Source: CBFHND01 sp965657085 (GTDB lineage: Bacteria; Pseudomonadota; Alphaproteobacteria; Rhodobacterales; Rhodobacteraceae). Taken from it: 64,000 nt of DNA. Below, in pieces: positions 50,950 to 59,025 of this stretch; the first letter of the stretch is position 1, and each line of letters begins with the position of its first letter. The stretch lies in NCBI GenBank assembly GCA_965657085.1, contig CBFHND010000007.1:62001-126000 (forward strand). Direction: 5' to 3'. A program made the position numbers and the translations under genes. The notes below the pieces were generated by a model that was not told the DNA's origin, did not search any database, and saw only the letters and a program-made list of their open reading frames with translations.

Positions 50950-51828
50950 ATGGACAATTGGGACGAAATCAAAACCGCCTATCAAGTGGCCCGCATGGGC
51001 ACGGTCAGTGGCGCGGCCGAGATGTTGGGCGTGCACCATGCCACGGTGATCCGCCACATCGACGCGCTTGAGGGACGTCTGGGCGTAAAGCTGTTTCAGC
51101 GTCATGCGCGCGGGTACACGGCGACCGAAGCAGGCGAAGACCTGTTTCGCGTGGCCCAGGCGACGGACGATCAGTTCAGCCAGCTGGTCGGGCGCATCAA
51201 GGGACGCGGCACCGATGTATCGGGCGATCTGGTGATTACGTCGCTCGTGAACCTTGTGCCGCGCATGGCGCCGCTGCTGACTGATTTTCAACGCGCGCAC
51301 CCAGACGTCACGGTGCGCTACCTGACGGGCGAGCGGCTGTTTCGCCTGGAATACGGCGAGGCGCATGTGGCCATTCGTGCAGGCACAACCCCCGATCAAC
51401 CCGACAACGTGGTGCAGCCTTTCATCCGTCAGCGCATGGGCCTTTATGCCTCGCGCCGCTATGTCGAAGAGCACGGCAAGCCCGCAACCATCGACGATTG
51501 TGAAAACCACCAGTTCGTCGGCCACGACAGCGACGACAGCCGCGCGCCCTTCAACAAGTGGCTGCGCGAACGGGTGCCAAAGGCCGCGCTGACCTTTCGC
51601 GGCACCGACATGCGCACCATCGAACATGCGGTACAGGCGGGCGCGGGCATCGGGTTCATGCCCATGATGGAGGCCGCCCGTGATCCCGATCTGGTCGAGG
51701 TGTTCCCCCATCAGGAAGAATGGTCCGCACCTTTGTGGCTTGTCACCCACGTCGATCTGCACCGCACCAACAAGGTACAAAGCTTCCTCAACTTTCTCAA
51801 GGAACGGGCCAAGGACTGGGACGAATGA
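50950..51828 (+). CDS. LysR-family transcriptional regulator
   Basis: 292 aa from ATG 50950 (a GTG at 50941 is possible). The helix-turn-helix is GTVSGAAEMLGVHHATVIRHIDALEGRLGVKLFQRHARG and the C-terminal LysR substrate domain follows. Divergent to azoR, so regulation of azoR by a quinone-type signal is likely. Its stop overlaps the EamA start (ATGA). Confidence 0.88.
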   Translation: MDNWDEIKTAYQVARMGTVSGAAEMLGVHHATVIRHIDALEGRLGVKLFQRHARGYTATEAGEDLFRVAQATDDQFSQLVGRIKGRGTDVSGDLVITSLVNLVPRMAPLLTDFQRAHPDVTVRYLTGERLFRLEYGEAHVAIRAGTTPDQPDNVVQPFIRQRMGLYASRRYVEEHGKPATIDDCENHQFVGHDSDDSRAPFNKWLRERVPKAALTFRGTDMRTIEHAVQAGAGIGFMPMMEAARDPDLVEVFPHQEEWSAPLWLVTHVDLHRTNKVQSFLNFLKERAKDWDE

Positions 51829-52724
51829 CACCTGCCTTGCAGGGCCATGCCGCGATGTTGCTGTTCTCGGCACTTGTGGCGGGGTCGTTTTCACTGGGGT
51901 CGATGGCCGCCAATGAAATCGCGCCTGCCGCGTTGAACGCCGCGCGCTTTGCGATTGTCGCACTGGTGATCGGGGTGGCAGTTCTGGCCACCGGCACCGC
52001 GACCCGCAGCGCGTGGGCGGCCCCTTGGCGCTATCTCGTTCTGGGGGGGCTTTTCGGCATTTATTTCGTGCTGATGTTTGAAGGACTGAAAACTGCCGCG
52101 CCGGTGAGTGCTGCGGCGGTTTTTACCCTGACACCGCTGGTGGCCGCCGGGTTCGGATGGTTGTTGTTGCGCCAGATCACGACGCACCGCATGGCGCTGG
52201 CGCTGGCCATCGGCGGGGCCGGGGCGCTGTGGGTCATTTTCCGCGCTGATCTGGCCGCGCTGTTCGCATTTGAAATGGGCCGGGGCGAGGCGATCTATTT
52301 CGTCGGTTGTGTCAGCCATGCGCTTTATACACCGATGGTGCGCAAGCTGAACCGGGGCGAACCGGCGGTTGTCTTTACGTTCGGGATGCTGGTTGCGGGC
52401 TGTGCGTTGCTGACGCTCTATGGCTGGTCCGACATTCGTACGACGGATTGGGCGGGGCTGCCGGGCATCGTGTGGATCGCTCTGGGCTATCTGGCGGTCT
52501 TCGCAAGTGCCGCAACCTTCGTGCTCTTGCAATTCGCCACGCTGCGCCTGCCGTCGGCCAAGGTCATGGCCTACACGTACCTCACACCCAGCTGGGTGAT
52601 CTTGTGGGAAATCACCCTGGGCAACGGTGCGCCGCGCGGTCTGGTGCTGGGCGGTGTGGCGATGACCATTTTGGCATTGGCGCTGCTGTTGCGGGACGAA
52701 GAGGCGCCTGCACGCACCACCTGA
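51825..52724 (+). CDS. EamA/DMT family transporter
   Basis: 299 aa, ten hydrophobic segments in two EamA repeats (ALNAARFAIVALVIGVAVLA, GLKTAAPVSAAAVFTLTPLVAAGFGWLLL, AYTYLTPSWVILWEITLGN). An exporter of small metabolites; substrate unknown. Coupled to the LysR gene by a four-base overlap. Confidence 0.88.
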   Translation: MTPALQGHAAMLLFSALVAGSFSLGSMAANEIAPAALNAARFAIVALVIGVAVLATGTATRSAWAAPWRYLVLGGLFGIYFVLMFEGLKTAAPVSAAAVFTLTPLVAAGFGWLLLRQITTHRMALALAIGGAGALWVIFRADLAALFAFEMGRGEAIYFVGCVSHALYTPMVRKLNRGEPAVVFTFGMLVAGCALLTLYGWSDIRTTDWAGLPGIVWIALGYLAVFASAATFVLLQFATLRLPSAKVMAYTYLTPSWVILWEITLGNGAPRGLVLGGVAMTILALALLLRDEEAPARTT

Positions 52725-52809
52725 AGCGCGGACAGGGGGAAAACCGCCCGCTCTTTCACATAGCGCCGGTGCGTGTGTGGGGGCATGTTGGTGTTCAAGG
52801 AGACCCAAT

Positions 52810-52887
52810 ATGCAAGCGCGCACATTCCAGATCTTTATCGCCCTGTCGGCCTGCTTTGTTCTGTTGGCCGGGCTGGCTCTCGGCTGA
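52810..52887 (+). CDS. Tiny predicted membrane peptide (25 aa)
   Basis: 25 aa, MQARTFQIFIALSACFVLLA then GLALG: one hydrophobic helix with a short polar N-terminus. AAGGAG stands seven bases before the ATG, a near-perfect ribosome-binding site, 85 bases after the EamA stop. It ends one base before the convergent ArsR stop. No known family; could be a small regulatory membrane protein. Confidence 0.5.
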   Translation: MQARTFQIFIALSACFVLLAGLALG

Positions 52888-52888
52888 T

Positions 52889-53263
52889 CTAGCGCGCCGC
52901 ATCTTCTTTCAGTTCATCCTGCAAGAACCGCTCGAACGCATCGAGGTTCACCGGCTCGAACTGCCCGAACCCCTGCATCCAGACAGAGGCCGCGCGCATC
53001 GCGTCAGGCTCCAGCTTGCACCATTTCACCCGGCCCCGCTTTTCCTGCGCGATCAGACCGGCGCGGGTCAGGATGCCCAGATGTTTCGACACCGCCGCCA
53101 GCGACATTTCGAAGGGTTCGGCGACATCCGTGACGGCCATGTCATCTTCAAGAAGCATGGTCAGGATCGCCCGGCGCGTCGGATCGGCAAGTGCCGCGAA
53201 TATGGTGTCGAGGGCGTGGCTCATGCCCGCGCTTTGCCTGCGCGCCATCAATTCGTCAACCAT
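52889..53263 (-). CDS. ArsR-family transcriptional regulator
   Basis: 124 aa from ATG 53263 (ATG 53224 is an alternative). FAALADPTRRAILTMLLEDDMAVTDVAEPFEMSLAAVSKHLGIL is the ArsR helix-turn-helix of the type usually linked to SRPBCC-domain genes. No metal-binding Cys pair is visible. Such a partner gene is not adjacent here. A palindrome overlaps the start codon and may be its own operator. Confidence 0.85.
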   Translation of the reverse strand: MVDELMARRQSAGMSHALDTIFAALADPTRRAILTMLLEDDMAVTDVAEPFEMSLAAVSKHLGILTRAGLIAQEKRGRVKWCKLEPDAMRAASVWMQGFGQFEPVNLDAFERFLQDELKEDAAR

Positions 53264-53271
53264 TTGGTTGA
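53256..53271 (-). promoter_or_regulatory. Candidate ArsR operator overlapping its start codon
   Basis: TCAACCATTTGGTTGA: arms TCAACC/GGTTGA around four bases. The ATG of the gene lies inside the palindrome, so binding would block transcription or translation start. Confidence 0.5.
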
Positions 53272-53455
53272 ATATGCACAAAGCGTGAAAACTGGCGTTG
53301 TGTGTGGTGCGGCAGAAATGCACGGGCCGGACGTACCCGTGAAAAATAATTAATTAACAGTTGGTTATGCCTGTATCGGCGCTGTCTTCCGCGTGGTTGA
53401 CTCACTTGCCCCCACGCCGTAGCAAACCCCCAACCTTCAACGTGAGGAAATCCCG

Positions 53456-53815
53456 ATGCCGGGCCCCGAAGAAAAGCAGCGTATGCAGCACCTCGAGGCC
53501 AAGCTTGACGCTTTAAAAGCGGCACAGACATCGGAGAAACCCCACTACGAAGACCACCATTCCAAAGCGCAGCTTGCGTGGCGGATGGTGATCGAGCTGG
53601 TCGCCGGATTGGGGATCGGTTTCGGGATCGGATACGGGCTTGATCGTCTGTTGGGCACAACGCCCTGGCTGATGATCGTGTTCATATTTCTGGGTTTCGC
53701 CGCTGGCGTGCAGACGATGATGCGCAGCGCCCGCGAGATTCAGGAAAAGGAAATGGCCGATACGGCCGGGGATGACGACGCGGCCCGCAAGGGCGGCACA
53801 GACGAAGGGGCCTGA
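53456..53815 (+). CDS. atpI: F0F1 ATP synthase accessory protein AtpI
   Basis: 119 aa. A charged N-terminus (EEKQRMQHLEAKLDALK) precedes two membrane helices (VIELVAGLGIGFGIGYGLD, PWLMIVFIFLGFAAGVQTM), the AtpI/AtpQ pattern. It helps assemble the c-ring or carry Mg2+. GAGG lies nine bases before the ATG. First gene of the F0 operon. Confidence 0.88.
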   Translation: MPGPEEKQRMQHLEAKLDALKAAQTSEKPHYEDHHSKAQLAWRMVIELVAGLGIGFGIGYGLDRLLGTTPWLMIVFIFLGFAAGVQTMMRSAREIQEKEMADTAGDDDAARKGGTDEGA

Positions 53816-53817
53816 GA

Positions 53818-54576
53818 ATGGCAAGCGAAGCAAACGGCGCGGAAAGCGGAAGCCTGGTGTTCCACCCGATGGATCAGTTCATCGTCAAGCCGCTTTTCGG
53901 CGGTGACGTGATCAACTGGTACACTCCCACCAACGTGACGCTGTGGCTGGGTCTGGCGATCCTCGCGGTGATCGGCCTCCTGGTTCTGACCACCTCGCGC
54001 CGATCGATCGTGCCGTCGCGCGGTCAGTCGGTGGCCGAACTGGCCTACGGCTTTGTCTACAAGATGGTCGAAGATGTAACCGGCAAGGACGGGATCAAGT
54101 ATTTCCCCTACATCATGACGCTGTTCATGTTCATCCTCAGCGCCAACTTCCTTGGGCTGATCCCGATGTCCTTCACCACCACGTCGCACATTGCCGTGAC
54201 GGCCGTGATGGGTTTTGGCGTGTTCATTGCCGTGACCATCCTTGGCTTTGTGAAAAACGGCGCATCGTTCCTGTCGCTCTTCTGGGTGTCTTCGGCTCCG
54301 CTGGCGCTGCGCCCGGTTCTGGCGATCATCGAACTGATCTCGTACTTCGTGCGCCCGGTCAGCCACTCCATTCGTCTGGCGGGCAACATGATGGCCGGCC
54401 ACGCCGTTCTGAAAGTGTTCGCAGGCTTTGCGCAGGTCGCAGCCATCGCGCCCATCGCCATCCTTGGCGTGATGGCGGTCTACGGCCTCGAGGTGCTGGT
54501 ATCCTTCATCCAGGCCTACGTGTTCACCATTCTGACGTGTGTCTATCTCAAGGACGCGCTTCACCCGCATCACTAA
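53818..54576 (+). CDS. atpB: ATP synthase F0 subunit a
   Basis: 252 aa with five to six membrane spans. SIRLAGNMMAGHAVLKVF contains the essential Arg, and VLVSFIQAYVFTILTCVYL the final helix. Proton channel with subunit c. Starts two bases after atpI. Confidence 0.96.
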   Translation: MASEANGAESGSLVFHPMDQFIVKPLFGGDVINWYTPTNVTLWLGLAILAVIGLLVLTTSRRSIVPSRGQSVAELAYGFVYKMVEDVTGKDGIKYFPYIMTLFMFILSANFLGLIPMSFTTTSHIAVTAVMGFGVFIAVTILGFVKNGASFLSLFWVSSAPLALRPVLAIIELISYFVRPVSHSIRLAGNMMAGHAVLKVFAGFAQVAAIAPIAILGVMAVYGLEVLVSFIQAYVFTILTCVYLKDALHPHH

Positions 54577-54582
54577 CGACTT

Positions 54583-54600
54583 CGGCAGGGGAACCTGCCG
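54583..54600 (+). other. Stem-loop between atpB and atpE
   Basis: CGGCAGG-GGAA-CCTGCCG, perfect 7-bp stem with a tetraloop, about 30 bases upstream of the atpE ribosome-binding site AAGGAG. Such hairpins can set mRNA ends and raise subunit c output. Confidence 0.6.
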
Positions 54601-54639
54601 ACCAAACAGATCACTCATTCCATCGTAAGGAGAAAAGAC

Positions 54640-54876
54640 ATGGAAGGCGATATCGCACAATTGGGTCAATTCATCGGCGCAGGCCTGGCAGCCATCGGTT
54701 CGGGTGCCGCTGCTATCGGTGTGGGCCACGTGGCCGGCAACTTCCTGGCGGGCGCGCTGCGCAACCCATCCGCCGCTGCGGGTCAAACCGCGACACTGTT
54801 CATCGGCATCGCCTTTGCAGAAGCCCTGGGGATCTTCTCGTTCCTCGTCGCTCTGCTGCTGATGTTCGCCGTCTAA
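54640..54876 (+). CDS. atpE: ATP synthase F0 subunit c
   Basis: 78 aa, two helices with the polar loop RNPSAAAG and the proton-carrying Glu61 in IAFAEALGIFSF. A strong AAGGAG site matches the high copy number of the c-ring. Confidence 0.97.
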   Translation: MEGDIAQLGQFIGAGLAAIGSGAAAIGVGHVAGNFLAGALRNPSAAAGQTATLFIGIAFAEALGIFSFLVALLLMFAV

Positions 54877-54903
54877 GACACTTCGACGCGACAATCCTTA
54901 CGG

Positions 54904-54935
54904 TCGGGCGGCGCGCCATCGCGTGCGCTGCCCGA
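54904..54935 (+). other. Stem-loop between atpE and atpF'
   Basis: TCGGGCGGCGC pairs with GCGCTGCCCGA (one G-T wobble) with a 10-base loop. No T-tract. Likely an mRNA processing or attenuation site lowering expression of b' and b relative to c. Confidence 0.5.
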
Positions 54936-54998
54936 TGAAGGCAATAGCCCGCCCCTGCATCCGCAGACCGCCGGGCAAGGATCGCCCAGGAGAGACAG

Positions 54999-55541
54999 AT
55001 GGCAACCGAAACAAATAGCGAAACCGCCGGATACGGCGCCGAGGCCGCAGCGCCCGGCATGCCGCAGCTGGATTTTTCGACCTTCGGCAACCAGATCTTC
55101 TGGCTGTGCGTTGCGCTGGTCGTCATCTATCTGGTGCTCAATCGCATCGCGCTGCCCCGCATCGCGGCCATTCTGGCCGAACGTCAGGGCACCATTACAA
55201 ATGACATCGCCGCCGCCGAGGACCTCAAGGCCAAGGCGCTGGAGGCGGAAGCCGCCTATGACAAGGCCCTGATCGACGCCCGCGCCGAAGCGCAGCGCAT
55301 CGTCGAGGCCACAAAGGCCGACATCAAGGCCGACCTCGACGTGGCCATCGCCAAGGCAGATGAAGACATTGCCGCCAAAGGCGCCGAAAGCGAAAAGGCG
55401 ATTGCCGAAATTCGCGCCGGTGCCATGGAATCGGTCAAGGTCGTGGCCAAGGACACGGCCAAGGAAATCGTTGCTGCCCTCGGCGGCAAGGCGGATGCCA
55501 AGACTGTGACCGCTGCGGTGAACACACGGATGAAAGGATAA
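54999..55541 (+). CDS. atpF': ATP synthase F0 subunit b' (AtpF')
   Basis: 180 aa. One membrane helix (QIFWLCVALVVIYLVLNRIAL) then a long coiled-coil rich in Ala, Glu and Lys. It carries an N-terminal extension before the helix. It pairs with b to form the stator in alphaproteobacteria. AGGAGA precedes the ATG. Confidence 0.93.
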   Translation: MATETNSETAGYGAEAAAPGMPQLDFSTFGNQIFWLCVALVVIYLVLNRIALPRIAAILAERQGTITNDIAAAEDLKAKALEAEAAYDKALIDARAEAQRIVEATKADIKADLDVAIAKADEDIAAKGAESEKAIAEIRAGAMESVKVVAKDTAKEIVAALGGKADAKTVTAAVNTRMKG

Positions 55542-55545
55542 CGAC

Positions 55546-56121
55546 ATGAAAAAGCTGATCGTTGCCCTTGTAGCATCCGGGATTGCAAGCCCCGCGTTGG
55601 CGGCCTCCAAGAACCCGTTCTCGGCGGATTTCTGGACCATCAGCAATACGGACTTCATTGCTCTTGTCGCCTTCATCCTGTTCATCGGGGTGCTGGTATA
55701 CTTCAAGGTGCCGGGGATGCTGATGGGCATGCTGGACACCCGCGCCGAAGGCATTCAGTCCGAACTGGACGAGGCCAAGAGCCTGCGCGAAGAGGCACAG
55801 ACGCTGCTTGCCAGCTACGAGCGCAAGCACAAGGAAGTTCAGGAACAGGCGGACCGTATCGTGGCCGCTGCCAAGCAAGAGGCCCAGGTCGCTGCTGAAC
55901 AAGCGCGTGCGGACCTTGCCAAGTCCATTGAACGCCGCCTCGCCGCCGCCGAAGATCAGATCGCATCGGCCGAAGCGGCTGCTGTCAAGGATGTGCGTGA
56001 CCAAGCGGCTCAGGTCGCTGTTGCCGCCGCCCGTGACATCATCGCCAAGCAGATGACCGCAGCCAGTGGCAACGCGCTGATCGACGACGCCATCGCGCAG
56101 GTCGACACCAAGCTGCACTAG
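55546..56121 (+). CDS. atpF: ATP synthase F0 subunit b
   Basis: 191 aa. It begins with a signal-peptide-like segment MKKLIVALVASGIASPALAA, then FIALVAFILFIGVLVYFKVP and a coiled-coil tail. Starts four bases after atpF'. Followed by a terminator. The F1 genes are elsewhere, as usual in this group. Confidence 0.94.
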   Translation: MKKLIVALVASGIASPALAASKNPFSADFWTISNTDFIALVAFILFIGVLVYFKVPGMLMGMLDTRAEGIQSELDEAKSLREEAQTLLASYERKHKEVQEQADRIVAAAKQEAQVAAEQARADLAKSIERRLAAAEDQIASAEAAAVKDVRDQAAQVAVAAARDIIAKQMTAASGNALIDDAIAQVDTKLH

Positions 56122-56146
56122 GCACTTGAACAGACGGAAAAATTGA

Positions 56147-56183
56147 AACCCCGGAGCACAGCCTCCGGGGTTTTACTTTTTTG
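56147..56183 (+). terminator. Terminator of the F0 operon
   Basis: AACCCCGGAG, six-base loop, CTCCGGGGTT, then TTACTTTTTT. A 10-bp perfect stem ending the atp operon. Confidence 0.92.
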
Positions 56184-56660
56184 GGGCTAGGAGGATACCA
56201 AGGCGTGCCTTGGCGCGCCTGAGCTTCCAGCACATGAATGCACAAGCACAGAGTGCGTTCTCGATGCCAAAGGTCCAATGCAGCAAGAATGAAGCCACCC
56301 ACCAATCCTGTGTAGCGGGACGTGAATGAGTTGTGCTGCGGTGTCTGAAAAAGGCCACGCCCATGCGATTTGCCCCACGATACTGTCCAGCGCCATGTGC
56401 AACAGACCGCCTGCCGCTAGGGCTGTAGGGTGGGGCTTGCCACACAACCATCCCACAACCGCTACGGTCGCCCAGACAGCGGGGCGATGGCTGATATACC
56501 CGTGATGATGCGTCGACGCCCCGTCGATCAGGTAAAACCAAAGCATATCCAGATCGGGTGACACGGCGCCTGCACAAAACACCAGCATCAGACCCGGTGA
56601 AACCCGACCGGAAAATGGGGCTGCAACAAGATAGGCGGCGGGCAGGTGAGCGATAAACAT
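56173..56660 (-). pseudogene. YdjM-like membrane-bound hydrolase, frameshifted
   Basis: The first frame from ATG 56660 gives MFIAHLPAAYLVAAPFSGRV, GAVSPDLDMLWFYL with the Asp pair, HHHGYISHRPAVW and HMALDSIVG, all typical of YdjM-type metal-dependent inner-membrane proteins. It continues as expected to AQLIHVP, after which the conserved end ATQDWWVASFLLHWTFGIENALCA is found one frame over. Restoring one C in the minus-strand CCC run (GGG at 56317-56319) joins the two frames into about 162 residues. Either a real frameshift or a homopolymer error. Confidence 0.7.
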
Positions 56661-56719
56661 GCCCCCTTGTCGACCCGCAATGTGCAGCCCCTGCGCAGCA
56701 GTTGCGCAGTTTGCGCGCC

Positions 56720-57487
56720 TCAGCCCTCTTTTTCGTGATCCAATCGCTGCTGCGCTATGTCTTCGTTGCGCTCGGCTTTGCGCTGGTCGCGCAGGGCGCG
56801 TTCGACATAGTCCAGATGTGCCTCGATCGCGATGCGCGCCGCGGCGGGGTCGCGGGCCTGAAGTGCGTCGTTGATGGCGCGGTGCTGGTCCAGAAGGGCC
56901 GTGCGCGTCGTGCGCTGTTTGAACATGACCTGCCGGTTGTAGAACACGCCCTCGCGCAACAGTTCGTACATGGATCGCATCATGTGCAACATGATCACGT
57001 TGTGGCTGGCCTCGACGATGGCCATGTGGAACTGCGCGTCCAGACGCCCTTCTTCTTCCGCGTTGCGCTTGGAATGCTCTGCTTCCATCTTCTGAAAAAT
57101 CGTGTCCACGACCTTCAGGTCGGTGTCAGAGGCCAATCGCGCCGCACGTTCCGCCGCCAACCCTTCCATGTCCCGGCGAAACGACAGGTAGTCAAAGACC
57201 GCCTCGTCATGGCGTGCAAACAGGTGCGTCAGCGCCGGGGCAAAGGCCGATCCCAGAACCTCGGCCACATAGACACCGGCCCCCGGGCGCGCGGTCAGTA
57301 GGCCAGCCTCTTGCAGGGTGCCGATCGCATCGCGCAGCGACGGGCGCGACACGCCCAATCGTTCGGAAAGCTCCCGTTCGGATGGCAGCCGTTCGCCGGG
57401 GCGCAGAATGCCGCGCAAGATCAGTATTTCAATCTGACGTACCACTGCCAACGACAGTTTTTCCGGCTCTACGGGACGAAAGGGCAT
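56720..57487 (-). CDS. FadR/GntR-family transcriptional regulator
   Basis: 255 aa. The winged helix is LRPGERLPSERELSERLGVSRPSLRDAIGTLQEAGLLTARPGAGVYV. The C-terminal all-helical FCD domain has the metal-binding residues in RRDMEGLAAERAAR, DAQFHMAIVEASHNVIM and LLDQHRAINDAL. Similar to PdhR/LldR-type repressors of carboxylic-acid metabolism. No target gene can be assigned from its neighbours. Confidence 0.88.
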   Translation of the reverse strand: MPFRPVEPEKLSLAVVRQIEILILRGILRPGERLPSERELSERLGVSRPSLRDAIGTLQEAGLLTARPGAGVYVAEVLGSAFAPALTHLFARHDEAVFDYLSFRRDMEGLAAERAARLASDTDLKVVDTIFQKMEAEHSKRNAEEEGRLDAQFHMAIVEASHNVIMLHMMRSMYELLREGVFYNRQVMFKQRTTRTALLDQHRAINDALQARDPAAARIAIEAHLDYVERALRDQRKAERNEDIAQQRLDHEKEG

Positions 57488-57587
57488 GAAGGCTCCTGAA
57501 AATTGGTCAGATTATATGACCACGAACGGTGCTGCCGTAAACCCGATTGTTCATCACTTGTTAACCATCTGCAGCGAAACTGCGGAC

Positions 57588-57887
57588 ATGATCAGATATT
57601 TGGCTCCTTTGTCCGTCCTGACACTGCTCGCAGCATGCAATGCACCTCCGCCCGGTTTTTACGGTGTTGATGCAACATCAATAGACGTTGGTGGCACAAC
57701 CTTTGACGTCCGTGTCAAAGGCGAAGACGCAATACTCGTGCGAACCAGCAAGGCATTTGCTCCGACCTTCGACGGGGTATCGCCTGCTGCCCGAACAGCG
57801 CTGTCCCGGGTCACCTCTTGTGAAGTCGGCACCTTGTCGGGCGACGCCTCGCTCTTGCGCGCAAAACTGGATTGCCCAGATATGTGA
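57588..57887 (+). CDS. Small lipoprotein, paralogue 1
   Basis: 99 aa from ATG 57588. Lipobox LAAC at residues 14-17 (VLTLLAACNAPPPG). The mature part reads IDVGGTTFDVRVKGEDAILVRTSKAFAPTFDG and has two Cys near the end. It aligns with the protein at 58609 through GGTTFDVRV/DGSTFDVRV and related stretches. Function unknown. The stop faces the 57898 gene. Confidence 0.75.
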   Translation: MIRYLAPLSVLTLLAACNAPPPGFYGVDATSIDVGGTTFDVRVKGEDAILVRTSKAFAPTFDGVSPAARTALSRVTSCEVGTLSGDASLLRAKLDCPDM

Positions 57888-57897
57888 TCCGTGCGGA

Positions 57898-58443
57898 TCA
57901 GTCCTTTGGTTTCAGAATGACGGTCAATGCCGGATATTTGAATTCGTCTTTCTCATTGTCGACGTTGGCGGCAGTCACGGCACCGACAATGATAACCCCA
58001 AGAATTCCGCCGCCCGCCGCGCCGCTCATGCGCTGCTGAGTGGTTGCGTTGAAAACGTTGGCGGTAATCGAACCACTTTGAGTATCGGTGGCACAGCGCA
58101 CGAAAATAGCCGGAGAATTCGGACCATAGTCCGGAACGACAATATTTGCCGGTGTCGTAAAACTCGCAGTGTAAACGCCTGAGTCCATTTTACATGGCAC
58201 ACCACTAAGTTCGGAACGCACACCGTCCTTTGACAACCCTGAGGATCGCACTTGAACAACCTCCTGGCCGCGAAAACGCGGGACGGGGTTTCCACGTCTG
58301 CGGGGTCCGGCATACACATCTAAACCCACGGCATTTGACTTGATATTTGGTACTACGTTGACTGGTGGTGTGGTAATTTCTGCGGCTTCACATCCCGCAA
58401 GAGCCACGAGAGCAACGGCACCGACCAAAATCGTCTTGTTCAT
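57898..58443 (-). CDS. Lipoprotein (181 aa)
   Basis: 181 aa. Signal peptide MNKTILVGAVALVALAGC with lipobox LAGC. The mature domain contains two Cys (VPCKMDSG, FVRCATDTQ) and a late glycine-rich hydrophobic stretch GAAGGGILGVIIVGAVTAA that could insert in a membrane. Unlike the two flanking plus-strand lipoproteins. Function unknown. Confidence 0.72.
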   Translation of the reverse strand: MNKTILVGAVALVALAGCEAAEITTPPVNVVPNIKSNAVGLDVYAGPRRRGNPVPRFRGQEVVQVRSSGLSKDGVRSELSGVPCKMDSGVYTASFTTPANIVVPDYGPNSPAIFVRCATDTQSGSITANVFNATTQQRMSGAAGGGILGVIIVGAVTAANVDNEKDEFKYPALTVILKPKD

Positions 58444-58608
58444 TCTTCATATCCTAATTTTACCGATCCTGACTGACACGAATAAGCGTCAGGCGGGTAA
58501 ATAAACTGTGGAGAAGACAAGAAAAAAGCCGTGGATGTTGCTCTGCTGCACTGCTGTTCAAAGGTTGGAATTAAACAAAATTTAACCATGATCCAAAATA
58601 ATGGCTGT

Positions 58609-59019
58609 ATGAAATATTTCACTGCTTTTTCGCTAACCTGCAGCTTCCTTCTGACCGCCTGCAACACGCCCGGCCCGCATTTCCGGGGCTTGCCCGCAAC
58701 GCGGATCACCATCGACGGGTCCACTTTCGACGTGCGGGTGCGCGACCGGCTGGCCGAGGCATTGCGCATCAACAGCGAATACGCCCCCCGGTTCGGCCCT
58801 ATCCGCGATCGCGCGGCACGCGCCATGGCACAGGTTTCGGGCTGTAAAGTAACGGAGGTGCGCGGCGATCAGGCGCTGGCCACCGGCATTCTGGATTGCG
58901 GCAAAGGGCCGCCGCGCGACAGGTTGCTGCCCGGCGACAGCTACAGCTGTTATCCTGTGGACAATTGGAAAGCAGGTGGGGATGATCTGTTTGTTGCCTA
59001 CGACTGCGATCCCATCTGA
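58609..59019 (+). CDS. Small lipoprotein, paralogue 2
   Basis: 136 aa from ATG 58609 (ATG 58588 possible). Lipobox LTAC (SFLLTACNTPGPHFRG). ITIDGSTFDVRVRDRLAEALRINSEYAPRFGPIRDRAARAM parallels paralogue 1, with about 35 extra residues at the end (GDSYSCYPVDNWKAGGDD). Function unknown. Confidence 0.75.
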   Translation: MKYFTAFSLTCSFLLTACNTPGPHFRGLPATRITIDGSTFDVRVRDRLAEALRINSEYAPRFGPIRDRAARAMAQVSGCKVTEVRGDQALATGILDCGKGPPRDRLLPGDSYSCYPVDNWKAGGDDLFVAYDCDPI

Positions 59020-59025
59020 ATAGGC

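Noticed and set aside
50263..51963. Apparent 566-aa fusion ending in azoreductase
   Set aside because: The N-terminal part is antisense to the LysR gene. The azoreductase start at 50841 has AGGAGA and the conserved beginning.
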